Assembly (NCBI RefSeq): GCF_000204055.1
Contig: NW_006768766.1
Span: 169,052 to 233,051, forward strand
Reading direction: 5' to 3'
Source of the DNA: Melampsora larici-populina 98AG31
Lineage: Eukaryota; Basidiomycota; Pucciniomycetes; Pucciniales; Melampsoraceae
Length of the DNA stretch: 64,000 nt
A model generated the notes under the pieces. It saw only the letters and a list, made by a program, of their open reading frames with translations. It was not told the DNA's origin and did no database searches. Position numbers and translations under genes: made by a program. Positions 10,640 through 22,459 of this stretch are shown here, piece by piece. Each line of letters starts with the position of its first letter. The first letter of the stretch is position 1.

Positions 10640-11657
10640 TTTTGATAAAGTCGATAATCTTTATGGAGGTAAATTCGAGCCCGAAGGTAGTTCTTGTGTA
10701 TTTACTAGAAGAACTGAAAAGAAAAGGTACTCACTAGATATTTTAGTTAATATCTAAGGTCTTCTTCGAATGGGTACAAGGTACTCCTATTCCAGGGCAA
10801 GTCGTAAGTTCTACTACTTAATAGAAACCAGAAAAAGGCTAGCTTTTATCTTTTATTCTATGAGAAGATCTAAGAACTATGTTAGACGGTGACTATTCAA
10901 TGTAAGCGTGTTGATCTTGATAGCGGTTCAGAACAAGGGATTTTTAGATTGAGAGCACTAAACGATAACGAATTATGAGAAACACAATAGACAGATAGAG
11001 TAGATTCTAGATACGATAAGGTAAACAGGAATTCTAAGCTAAAAGTAATCGGCTGGGTTTCTAAATTTGTTATAGATGAATGTTTGCTAAAAATTGATTT
11101 GTTTTGTAAAGTATAAGATGATCTATTACTATTGGTGCGAGATGGTAGTCCTTTTATATTGATTCCTAAGGACTTTTCTGGGCTTGATGAGGGTTTTCCT
11201 CAGTTAATTTTGATGCGGGCTTGGTCCAGGGTTCTCTTCTGAACTAGACCAGTTTTGGTTGAAGTGATATGATCATACCTTGATCATGTTTGCTCTTTTT
11301 CAAGGGTCCAAGTAGACTTCTAGTCAAGACCCTTAATATGCCATGTTAGAGGACCCTTTGGATCTTTTGGTAATGTTTTAATTAGTCCGTTCTAGTCTGA
11401 TTATTGCGAATCCTTCTGGTTATTAATGGTTTTGTTTAAGGCTTGTTCCTGACTCATGTTTGGAAACATGTAGTCAGGGTATGTATTCTATTGACTCTTG
11501 AAACTGGAGTCGGAGATGTCTTTTTATCTTTGAAGGGGATGTTTGAAGGGTTCTTTCAAAGATAAGATGAAACAAAAAAAGGAATATATGTAGTTTTTGT
11601 TTTTTATACGGAGCTTGTCTTCCTTAGGAGTATGTCCTAATACTCTCTAGGTTGACA
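10640..11657 (-). repeat. Probable 3' long terminal repeat of the gypsy element
   Basis: About 1 kb of non-coding sequence lies downstream (minus-strand sense) of the gypsy pol gene. The pol-proximal border is suggested by TGTCAACCTAGAGAG on the minus strand, beginning at 11,657. It is preceded by a purine/G-rich tract (ACCCCGGTGAA) where a polypurine tract is expected. The far border is not fixed, because the second LTR is missing and no target duplication can be tested. Confidence 0.45.
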
Positions 11658-11685
11658 TTCACCGGGGTTGAAAAAAGACAAATCT

Positions 11686-14005
11686 TTAAAGATTTTTCTT
11701 TTCCACTCTGAACTTTCTAAGGACTGTGGCTGAGTCTGGTATTTTACCCTCTGGTAGCCATTCATCTTTGTCAGAACTTTTATTCTTGTATCTTACTACG
11801 AATAATTGCGTGATATTACCTTGTAGTTTTACTGTTTTCTGGTCTAAGACTTTCAGAATGGTCTTGGCTTGTTCTTTGTCGAAGGGAATCAGTTGCTCCT
11901 GTACGTTTGTTCTTCCAGGAAACTGCTGTTCTATCGACTCTTTGTAGTCTTTTAACAGGGAGACCGGGAAGGTTGGGTGTTTTTGTGAAAACTCACCTGT
12001 GAGGATAACTTCAACTGCGTTTGGGCCATGCAGTTTTGCTATGATGAATGGGCCTACGAATGTGTCTTTAAGTTTCCGTGGTCCTTGAATATTATTGAAG
12101 TTCACCGTTGATATTAGTACCTTGTCTCCTATTTTGAAGTCGACTTCTTTGTGACTTTTGTCCCATCTGTCTTTATTATATTTGACTGACTCTGTGATGC
12201 ATTGTTGTGCGTGTTTTCTTGCTTTATCTAGCATGGTGTGAAAATTGAGTGTGGTCGGATGGACTTGAATGTCTTTGTCCTTTATCAGATTGTTAGGAGT
12301 CCTTGGGTTGTACCCTCTTTCCAATTCGAACGGTGTTTTTCCAGTAGTACTGTGAGTACTAGTATTATAAGCCAGTTCAAACACTGGGAGTAAAGATTTC
12401 CAGTCGTGCAGATATCCTTCTTTATCCTTAAAGGACAGACCATATGCACAATATCTTCTGATCATATCTTCCAGTGTTTGGATCATCCTTTCTGCGAGGC
12501 CATCTGTTTGTGGATGGTAAGCTGTAGATAAGGCAAGGGTAGTACCCATTAGTTTTGTCAAGCCCTTCCAAAATTCAGAAGTGAATTTGGGGTCTCTGTC
12601 GCTAATGATGATTCTAGGTAAACCACAATCTACAATGATATATTGGAAAAATAGCATTGCTGTACCCATTGCATCTATTTCCTTATGACAAGGTAGAAAT
12701 CTTGCCCTCTTTGAGAACCTATCTACGACTACTAGTACACTGTTTGTGCTATCAATTCCTGATGGAGGTAATCCTGTGACAAAGTCCATGTTTATGACTT
12801 CCCACGGGAATGATGGTTCCTCAATACTTTGCATCAAGCCCAATCGTTTACCTGTTTGTTTGTTGGACTTTTGGCATCTATCACATGATGCAACATACAT
12901 TTGAGTGTCTTGCTTCCATCTCGGCCACCAGGCTGTGGTTGCTACTTTCGGAAGTGTGCGGTCTTCCCCTAGGTGTCCTGACATAAAGTCATTGTGGCAT
13001 ATCGTAAGAATCTTGCTAACATGTTCTTTACTGATGATCACTACTACCTTTGAATGTTTTTCTCGGTGATATAGTAAACCTGATACTAAAGAGAATCTGC
13101 CATCTTGTAATGGTTTTTTCCATTCCTCGGACAAGGAGCTCTCAAGTGCTGTCTCATGTTCGTCACTGGACAAAATTTTCAAGAGTTTAATCGTGTTATG
13201 ATCAGAGTTGTAGCTTTCTGATATTGTATCAAAAAATTCATCTGAAAGCTCGCATAAGCTGATGCCCATAACCGGGATGTCTCTTTCAACGTTTTCATCT
13301 TCCCAACCAGAGTTGTTGCTGTTGTTAGGCAGCGCCATTCTACTAAGGGTGTCAGCATTACTGTGAAGGTTTCCCAGTCTGTGTGTTATTGTCATGTAAG
13401 ATTTATATTCTTGTATCGCCATTTGCCATCGAAGCATGTGTCTGGTGGGCGTTTTTGCATTCATCAATGACTTTATGGCTTGACAGTCCGTAAATACTTC
13501 GAAGTAAATGCCATCTAGATAGTAGTGTAGTTTATACAGTGCCCACACGAGAGCTAGGCACTCTAGTTGTGGTGCTCCGTATCTTTTCTCACTCTCTTTA
13601 AGTTGTCTAGATATAAAACAAACTGGTCTGTTGACTAGTTTCCCATTAACAATTTGTTTTTGGTGCAGCGCTGCGCCTAAACCCAAAAAACTTGCATCAA
13701 CATAGAGTATAAAAGGTTTCTCAAAATTGGGTTGGAGGAGGCATGGTGCACTCGTGAGTAGCTTTTTTACGCTTTCCCAGGCATTCGCTCTCTCCGTTGT
13801 TATCGAGAATTGTACTCCCTTCTTTAGCAAATGATATAGTGGGGCTGTAACTTTGGAGTATGCTTCCAAATACATCCGGTAATAGCTCGAGAAGCCGAGG
13901 AAGCTTTGTATCTCTTTGACCGTTTGTGGCAGTGGTTTGTGCAAAATTGCTGCCACTTTATTTTGGTCAATTGCCAATGTTAGCCCTGATACAACATGAC
14001 CGATA
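11686..14005 (-). pseudogene. Ty3/gypsy chromovirus pol, 5'-truncated
   Basis: One open frame of about 770 residues starts inside reverse transcriptase (FIGHVVSG, then IQSFLGFSSYYRMYLEAYSK of the thumb). It lacks the YxDD active-site half, protease and gag. RNase H is complete by motif (YVDAS, LECLALVWAL, VFTDCQAIKS, HSNADTLSR). Integrase has the HHCC zinc finger (GHLGEDRTLPK ... CDRCQKSNKQTG) and a DDE core (INMDFVTGLPP, IISDRDPKFTSEF, YHPQTDGLAERMIQTLED). The C-terminus reads QLFVVRYKNKSSDKDEWLPE followed by VLRKFR, like a worn chromodomain. The absence of internal stops suggests a fairly young copy, truncated at about 14,000. The frame runs on to 14,070 but that extension looks like flanking DNA. 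Confidence 0.85.
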
Positions 14006-14201
14006 AAAAGTGGATGAATGATGATGACTGATGAATGCGCAATGGTCAGATTCAAATTAAAGTTGCACATTTCCAGTTTAAATTACTAAATTAAAACTAC
14101 TTAACACTTAAGCTTAAGCTCTAAACTTCATTCCTATCACTTCCTTGTTCATTCATCATTCATCATCAATCATCATCAATCATCATCAAACCATCAATAA
14201 A

Positions 14202-14881
14202 ATGTCTTCAATCTCTCGTACTTTCATCTCAAAACAAACACCAATCAATCAAATTCTCAAACAAAAATCAACTCATTATCAACCTTCAACTTCAACAGTT
14301 CTATCTTGTCGATCTAACTCTACTGAGTCAGTTTGCTTCAATCTCTGATGTGCCTCAACAATCGCAAATCTCTCGTATTAATAGACCCTTATGTATCATT
14401 AGGGTTCAGAAGGGCTCATTCCATCCTCAAACATCTGGTCAATCGCCTAATCGAGTCACAACATGGAGTAAGAATCAAGGTGTAAGGTAAGCAACTTAAC
14501 ACACCAAAGTTTAAATCTCAACTTGATCTCATTAAAAAGAAATTTCAAATGGAATGGGTTTCAATTGGTGAAATTGTTTTGGAAAGATCCGAAGCTATGA
14601 AAGGACCTCGATTCGAACAAACCGCGATGGATTTACAACCTTTTCCTTTAGCTGCTATTGATTTGATTCATCAACAACCTATCTCGATGGTCTCTGGTCG
14701 AGTAGCTTCTTGTGATGGAGGTGAGCTAATCATACATTTTAGAATTCGATCATTACTACTGATCTGTTTAGAGAAAACCTCAACATGATTGATTTGATAC
14801 GTTGGTTTGGACAGGTGGTGGTGCACTGGGTCATCCTCGGATCTTTATCAACTTGGATAAACCTGGTTATCATCCTTGCTC
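14202..14881 (+). pseudogene. NADH dehydrogenase Fe-S protein 6 (NDUFS6-like), frameshifted and lacking its last exon
   Basis: Exons 14202-14486, 14587-14720 and 14815-14881 give the conserved run SPNRVTTWSKNQGVRSEAMK, then GPRFEQTAMDLQPFPLAAID, then [20 protein letters not shown], then DKPGYHPCS. This is the mitochondrial complex I zinc-binding subunit, with Cys and His of the CHCC site visible. Two defects are seen. The N-terminal targeting-like part (MSSISRTFISKQT...) is one base out of frame with the conserved part, with a shift near 14,320-14,345. The terminal exon that should supply the last Cys (YCGLRF-like) was not found in the next 800 bases. It may be a damaged duplicate next to the gypsy insertion. 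Alternatively the shift is a sequence error and the last exon lies behind a long intron. Confidence 0.7.
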
Positions 14882-16580
14882 GTAAGTTTAACTTGGCTTT
14901 TAACAATTTTATTGATGTCTCACTTTAGATCCTGAATCTTCTTTTTCATATCTCCTATCCCTGATGATCGGATCAATAGATATTGGTGAGTGATTTTTGG
15001 GTCTTGTGGTTTCAGCTCGACGACCCTCATCTGATCAATCTTGTTTTGGTTTATTCGATCTACAGCGGTTTGAGATTTGAGCAAGAAGCCCATGATCATC
15101 ATTAATCGATCTGATCTCACCTTTCTATAATAGAAAATTGCTTTGTTTGTATCAACAAACCCACAACTGAGCTTAGGTTTGAGTTTCTTGATCATCAAAT
15201 CATCATTCCCAGTTGTTATTGATAGAGCTATGAGAACTTGATATGAATCATACTGAGGTTGGGTTTGCTTCACTTGGCTTTTGTATAAGAAAATTGGTTG
15301 CCATTTTTTCAAAAATTGTTAACTTTTCTACTCTTGGCACAGATCAGGTCACAATTTCATCTTTTTCTTGAGTTGATCATCGTTATTTTTTTAACTTGAT
15401 TATGATCTGTGAGAATCTTGATTCAAGGGAATGGAAAGAGTAGTTTTGATGGGATGACAAATTGTCATCTTTCTGCATTACATTGGTATTTGGAAAAAAC
15501 ATTCCATTTGTAGGGTTTCTGTAAGAGTATACCGGGACTGGGGAATATACTTCCTTTGAGAAAACTTTTGTTTTGATCAATTTTGAGGTGTATGAGGGGT
15601 TGGACCTCAGACCGATAGATGGGCATGAGGTCAAGACTCGAGTCATTCAAAATCTGGTGTGATTCGATGGACATTGAAAACTCTCAAATGACATCATGGA
15701 CTATGAACACCAAGTGCAACTTGTGTGGTAAAATAAGTTGACATCGTCAGCCCAGCTGGATTGATATCTTGTGTCTTCATCGTTCTCTCTCTTGATCAGT
15801 TGATGTCAACGATTTCAGGGTTTGTCGAACTCAGTTTACCAGTAAAGACATTTACGGGCTTAACCCCCGGCTGTTTCACCTTGGCGGAATCATACGATTC
15901 TTGAGCATGAGTTTTCCAACATACGAGGATCGATTCATCTCCGAGGTTTGTCCAAGCAGCAAAGGTTAAAGAGAAAGCTTTGTATTCAATGGTCATCAAG
16001 CTACACTTTTTCGAAGTAAAACGAGCGAACGAGAAAGTGTCTGGCCGAACTCCTCCGACATGTTTGGAGCGGATGTCAAAGTCTTCAGTCGCCGATCAAT
16101 GTTAACATCATCTAATCTCACCGAGAGCATAGCAACGTTAACTTGACCATGGATGAGTTTTGTCAGATTGCTTTCACTTCGAATCAGTTCCGCACAAGAG
16201 GAGACTGAGACAAGTTGTATTCATGAAGTCATTCTACGAGGAAAACAAATCAGGTGGCCAGTAGTCTTCGTCATTACCCCCCCAAAAAAGCCTTATTCGC
16301 TGATTCGGTGTTTGTTTTGTAAGACCTCACTCGTTGGTGATCAACAATTTCCACAACATCATGTTAAATATCTAAAATTATTATTTTTTCACCTCAAGAC
16401 ATGGACACTTATGGACCCTAGAACTTCTTTTGTTTCTTTGACTCAACAAAAAACTTATTATATTTACAAATAGCTTTCATTTAAGATCGATCCATTCAAG
16501 GACAATCACCAACTCAAGACTTTCAACATTTTCCAACACCTTTAACCGACTCATCAACTTGTACATAGTTCAAGATTCGA
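14882..16580. other. Stretch without a confident gene
   Basis: AT-rich DNA with scattered open stretches. The most protein-like is on the minus strand at 15,796-15,999 (YKAFSLTFAAWTNLGDESIL). It is preceded at 16,020-16,145 by another open piece reading NVAMLSVRLDDVNIDRRLKT. The two are not in one frame without an intron and I recognise neither. Confidence 0.3.
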
Positions 16581-16770
16581 AATCTCTCATTTTCTGATAA
16601 CGCGCATAGACGACTACTAAACTTACTTCAGAAAACCTCTGAGGAAAAAGGCTTGAAAGCGCATATAGGCCAGCTCACCACAACTTTGAAGGAACTCCGT
16701 ACGCTAAGTTTTAAGATATTTGGATTACCAGACCCGGGCGCAAGAAGTCTGAAGAACATCTCAACTTGAT
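16575..16770 (+). other. Possible exon of unknown gene
   Basis: An open piece after a CAAG acceptor reads IRNLSFSDNAHRRLLNLLQK then HIGQLTTTLKELRTLSFKIF, ending at a TGA near 16,767. The leucine spacing recalls F-box/LRR proteins, but there is no neighbouring exon that I can join to it. It may be a relic or the upstream part of the membrane-protein gene that follows. Confidence 0.2.
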
Positions 16771-17084
16771 TTTCAAGACATCAAGAACTGTTTTCTGTCA
16801 GATTATCGGTCGCAAGCCATCTTAGGAATATAAACTCTTTCCTCAAGCATTTGATTGGTTCTCTGGGGTTGTATATCATTTAAAGCGATAAGCAGACAGC
16901 ACGCAACATTGAAAAGGTATTGTATGTTTGATTGTGTAAAGATAAAGTACAAAAAGGATTGGTACGACATATAATTCAGGAGCCTCAATGGGCTATGAAG
17001 GTAAGCATTCATCCAATCCTACACATTAGAAATTCAGAAAGATACTATGTTCAAAGAAATACCGGTCCGTTAACTTCGACGTTT

Positions 17085-20000
17085 CTTGATTCCTTGGAAA
17101 TATGAAGACGGAATTGAAGTTTCTCAAAATACAAGGTGTGTAATTGCGAATTTTGGTGATCATTGGTTTTACTTAAACATATCGTGACTATCTAAATCAA
17201 ACCTGCACGATTTTTGATCTTCCTTTCTGAAGGACAACCGAAGCTGGACCTGAACCCTTCAACGGATACAATCTTCCTGGAATCCCTAATAAGTTCATCG
17301 GGGTAAGGTCTAGATCTCTAGTCACAAAGGTTCATCTTATCTTTTATTGAAGTTGTCCCGCCTCGTAGGATTATTTTGGTGAGAATCTGAATTCGGCGTT
17401 GGACTTGGACATACCTAGCCATGGAGAACCAAGCATGAAGAAAGGCACAAAATGGCAAAATAAATCAAAGGACTCTAATGAAAAGATTGATTCTTATAAA
17501 ACTCAAGTCAACGGTTTGGGGTCTGGTACGTGGCTTTCGGTCGACCGCAAATCGATTCAAATTTCCTCAAGGTTAATTATCTGATTTTTTGGTTCATATT
17601 CCAGCTTTTGGGACACATGCTTCGAAGGATTCCCCTCCAGGAACTGAGCTTATATCCAGTCCTGGGAATTCTACGAATCGAAGCCCTCCGAATGGTATGT
17701 TCTTTTTGCCTGTTGACTCTCTCTCTCATGCTCACTGAAAAATTGCTTGTACTGCTCTTAGATACCGAAAGATACTCGACACAAGCTCTTGACACGCTCA
17801 AACAGGGAGACCAGCTTGATATTTATGGAACAGATGGTCTACCAATGAGGAAGCAGGGGAATGGTTCCATAAAAAAAAGTCTTCATTTTTATATCTGAAG
17901 GGATTTCACCCGCATGGGCTGATGGGTTTAATTCAATTGATTGATAATCTGCCGGTGAACCAGAATCTAATTCTACATTGCAAGATGGACTGGATTCATC
18001 AAAACTAGATCAAGACTTAGGCGATATGGATGTATCTTTGGAGGCTGGAGGCGTGGAATCACCCGTGGAATTGATGACCAGTCCTCTCATGAATGCAACA
18101 GACCACAAAGGGAATTCTACGGAAAGGAGTGAGTGTGACTGAAATAGCTTTATAGATCAATGAAGCCCCTGAACAGAAATATCTTCACGCAGGTACAAAT
18201 TATGGCACTCACAGCACGATTTATGAACCTGAAGATATGGTATGCATTTCGAATGACCTTTTCGTATTTTCTCGATGTTTGGGCATTTACTGACCAAAGT
18301 ATCAAATCTTAGAAATCTTCGAAATACACTGCTACAGACATCAGGCCTCAATCCATTATAAACGGTTCAATTAGCTCACTTCAAGGTAAATCTTTCATCC
18401 CTTGCCACAAAGCCATTCAGAGACTCAAAATCTTGACATGACGTGAATGATCAGGCCCTCTCGATGTAGGAATTGAGTAAGCATCTATCTTCATCTTCAC
18501 ATATCAATAATCATTATAGTTTGGCGAAACTGACTTTCTTTTCAACTGCAGTGACTCCGATCTACCGACATTTGTGCAAGGACCCGAAGAGATTCGAGCA
18601 CATTATTCTGGTAAGGCCAATCATACATCTGCTTCACGCCATTCAAGTAAGCTCTTCAGCTCTTACGATGGGTCATTCCATAGTGTCTAATATTATTTTC
18701 CACCACAGCTTCTCACAGAAGTAATTCCACAAACAGTGTGATGATGGGGGGTAATGTCACTTCAAACGAGCTCATAAAATATTCCAACGCGACTACTTCC
18801 CCTCAATCCACAATGATCAGTACCACCAAGGAGTATTCCGATGGAAAACTAATTTCCAATACCACCAAAAAAGCTGCTTTAGACTCGACTAAGCTAGTTC
18901 CCGCAAATTTGACCTTTCCTGGAATCCAATTTAACGGGAACGTCAGTCTCTTTGAAAAAGGAGATCTAAATCCTCACATTCCTCTAGTCACAACTTCTAA
19001 AATAAAGATACCCCAAATGTCACTATACAGCAACACCAGCACGGCTTCGAATCTCAATTCTACATCAAAGAATCACTTGTCAGCGTCCAAATTAGAAGGT
19101 TCACTCAACTTCACGCCCAAAGCAAACCTTATTCTGTCTTCTAACGATACCAACGGAAAGGTGACAAATCAGAATGCGTCTTCTCATCGAAATAAATCGA
19201 CCCACAACCAATCAATGACTATCAACTCTGATATATTCCACACTCCGGTAAATCAGATGGCTCAGGTACTTGGAGATGGACAGAGACATAATACATCCAA
19301 GATTAATGTTACCCAGTCATCTCAAAGAAAGATCAAATCGAATTCAGATATTATGAACGCTACGGGTTTCATGACATCGAAAACAAGTCATGTAGCTACC
19401 AATAGTTCATCATTGGCGAAATCGAACGTCACTCACACAAACGGAGAAAAACTTGGAAAGCAGTCCTCTTCAAGTGGGATAATGCCTTCGAGGTTCCGTC
19501 CTGTTATCAAAGAAGATTTGAATCCTTTCTTTCCGGCTACTAATCCGATCGATCCTAATCATGAGAAAAATTCAGACCTCATTGGAACAAGATTTCATGG
19601 ATCAGTTACTCCTACAGAGATCTATGAAGGATATAAGAAGGATAGCCATCCTACAGGGTCAATCACATCTACTGACACTGTTAATTCAGAAGATCCTCCA
19701 ACTTTTTTAAACTCTATCCCCAGAGTCACAACACCAAGGTTTGGTGGAAGCACTCCGATCTCAGCATTTCCAGGTAATGAAACTGATCTCAACAGAGATG
19801 CTTCGATGAGGGATACCAGTCTAATGGGAGGCAAATATAGAGCTTTCTACCCCCAATATCCACCGGCAATTAAGACTCCGAAATATGTTAAAACACAGCA
19901 AGTTCAAGCTGTTTCTGTTGGGCTGTCCTTTTCAGTTGGATTTTTCTTTTTGGCTGTCTTAGGTATGGTTGTCGAACGTAAAAGAAAAATGCAAGCTTTA

Positions 20001-20734
20001 AATAAAAGATCATTAGATCATCAAAAGTTTAAACAAGATTTAGAAAGGTATGGAGGGTATTTTAATTCAAGGTTGTTTTCGAACCAAGAATCTGAGATTG
20101 GAAGTTTAAAAGAAGGGAATAGAGATTCGAGATCTTGTTCTGTCAAATCGATTTCACATCCAACTCCAGTGATCACTAAGCGTCATTCGATGAACTCATA
20201 TGCTGAAATTGGACGAGATAGTTTGAGATCTTATACTAGTAATTTACTTGGACATAGTTCTCGTAGAGATAGTTATGCAAGTAGCTTTGGAAATGTGAAT
20301 GAAGAAGATCTTGCTGAATTCAATGAAACTTACGGAAGTCGTCCTCAAAGGTCAGTTACTCTAGTTTCAAAATCATCTTTATCAGAATCCACACTTCTTA
20401 TCACATGATCTGATTCGATGATTTTTTTAGTTTGGATTATAATTCAAGAGACTTTGAGTTCCCTAGCGGAGATCCTGTTTTACCAGAGATTAATCAAGAT
20501 AGAATTCATCTTGAAGAGAATTTCAATGATGAAACAGAAAGGTTTCCAACCTCACCTGATCTTGAACATGATCAGTTTGTTCTCATCAAACCACCACCAC
20601 GAACTTATGATTCAAAGACCAATTATAGTAGTCAAATCATTCTTGATAGGTTTCTAGAAGATCTTTCGGGACTTCAATGGCAAGAAAGTGCTAGTATAAT
20701 TGTTGCTTACGATCCAAGAAGAAGACCGAGTTGA
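17085..20734 (+). CDS. Single-pass membrane protein, Ser/Thr-rich, many exons (5' end uncertain)
   Basis: Eleven or more exons join in frame: about 17085-17135, 17233-17302, 17369-17525, 17605-17694, 17762-17878, 17964-18128, 18193-18239, 18313-18385, 18455-18476, 18552-18610, 18709-20350 and 20431-20734. One exon is only 22 nt. The large exon has a long Ser/Thr/Asn-rich part with many N-x-S/T sites. One membrane span follows (VSVGLSFSVGFFFLAVLGMV, about 19,910-19,970), then basic residues (ERKRKMQ), a cytoplasmic part rich in Ser/Arg, and an acidic C-terminal exon ending RRRPS. The topology suggests an outside-facing, glycosylated sensor or adhesin-like protein with an inside tail. I could not find the signal peptide or start codon upstream of 17,085, so the 5' exons are missing from this model. 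The family was not recognised. Confidence 0.55.
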
Positions 20735-21755
20735 AGATCTAAAGATGCTATTTAATGAATAGTGTTTTTGGGGTTTTTTATATGTTGTATCAGATTTTGA
20801 TTTTGTATCAAAGACTTACTCATTTTGTATTTTAAAAAATCAATGTATATCATGGACTTATTTTTTCATCATCCGATTCTCATTACGTTGAGATCTTCAT
20901 TTTCATCATAGATGTGACAGATTCCAAACTTGACACCAAAGAGAAAAAGCACTCAATGCAAACCCTAAACTGGAAAATTATCTAGTGACATTTTTTTAGC
21001 ATTTTCATTTGACTAAGCTAATATTTGGTATTGTACAAGCTACATGTGTACTAAACTTCCAAGTCTTAACTGATTCATATTTTTTCAAGATTGACCACCT
21101 CAACTTTTTTTGGTAGAGAAGGTCAATGACCAAGTTTGTTAATCAGATTTTAATGAATTACAGAAAATTTAAGCCTCTTTTTTTGGTTGACTCTGAGAGG
21201 GATTTGGATGCCAGACTCATTAGACCTAGATTTTGGAATTACTCTTTGAACTATATTTTAGAAACTAGAGCTTCGGGGGCGGCGCGCCGCCCTCTCGGTA
21301 ACATCGTATACTGCCGCGTTGTGACATCGAGCCCCGTTCCTGTCGCGGTCTCGGTTCGGGTCGCGCGCCATGTGTCCCATTGTACGCTCGCAACGTCGCA
21401 TTGTAGCCCATATCGCCTTTCCATCACACAGCGTATTGTAGACTCTCCTTTTGGTCATTGCGATAGGAGCAGCCGCATACTGCGTCGCCAACGTGATAAT
21501 TTTTACCAACCCAGTCATGTTTCTATCTCGTTTCAATTGGCAAAACCAGACGCTCTACACGCTTTGCCACGGCAATGTTCTCCATCTTACGCTCTGCGGG
21601 CAGCCAGTCAAGGCTACTACTCGGCCCCCTAAAGTGTTTGGTAAGGCTGTGTCTTTATAGACCCGTCCCCCATTTTGCAGTGTTCGCATCCTTCCGAACC
21701 GCGTCTATCCTTGAAATCTTTTCAACCACCGACCAACACAGCTTCGGAAACTTCA
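20735..21755. other. Spacer with an abrupt GC-rich block
   Basis: 20,735-21,260 is AT-rich with no gene. From about 21,270 the base composition jumps: a perfect 14-bp palindrome GGCGGCGCGCCGCC sits near 21,279-21,292, followed by CpG-rich DNA up to the small gene at 21,756. Open stretches here have no recognisable product. Confidence 0.4.
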
Positions 21756-22207
21756 ATGCCTTCAAATCGTGACCACGATCTTGTACCTCACGCTACATAT
21801 GCCAACGTAAGTATATTTCCTTCTCAGCAATCAATATTTTAACTAACACAGTGATATCAGATTTTAGTTGTGGCCCTCGAACGTCGGTCACTCCGTATTG
21901 TCTTCGACAGCAGCGTCGCATTTGGGGACATCTTCATTCCCGTAAGTACATATTCTAGCATTCCCTGACTACGCTGATTCCCGGTCGCCCTGCATTTCAG
22001 GTCGCGTCTGTACTGAACCACGCATCATCAGCAGCAGTGTTTACGCTCCCTTCACAGCGTTCTTTGCAACGATCCCCTCGAACTCGCGGTGTCGGCCTCT
22101 TCAACGAACCCGCTGAATACATTGTTATCTCTCTTGAACATCAGATCCGAGGCTTACCCCATGTTGTAATATCCTACGCGCCCTGTACCTTCCCATCTCT
22201 CATCTAA
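21756..22207 (+). CDS. Hypothetical three-exon protein, about 112 residues
   Basis: Exons 21756-21806, 21861-21941 and 22001-22207 with GTAAGT donors and CAG acceptors, all in phase 0, end at TAA. The product starts MPSNRDHDLVPHATYANILV and contains ERRSLRIVFDSSVAFGDIFI and EYIVISLEHQIRGLPHVVIS. No signal peptide, membrane segment or known motif is seen. The alternation of hydrophobic and charged residues looks like a small globular beta-rich domain. It lies in the CpG-rich block, unlike its neighbours, which raises the possibility that it belongs to an inserted element. The function is unknown. Confidence 0.4.
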
Positions 22208-22459
22208 TTTAGTATTAGCTCTCACTTGTTTGCGACCACTTTTATCGAACTGCCAAAATCAAATTACTTGAATCATCAATTTGTTAATTTTTTTAACTCA
22301 AATTTTTAACTTTATTTTGGATTTTTTTAGTCTGTTATATTCATTTCTTTGGAATAATCAAATAAAATTGATAACCTAGTTTCAAAAAAATTATCAAGTC
22401 AGTATTCAAACACCTGAGCTACAATCATTTCAAATAAACTGATACATACCTCAATAGAT

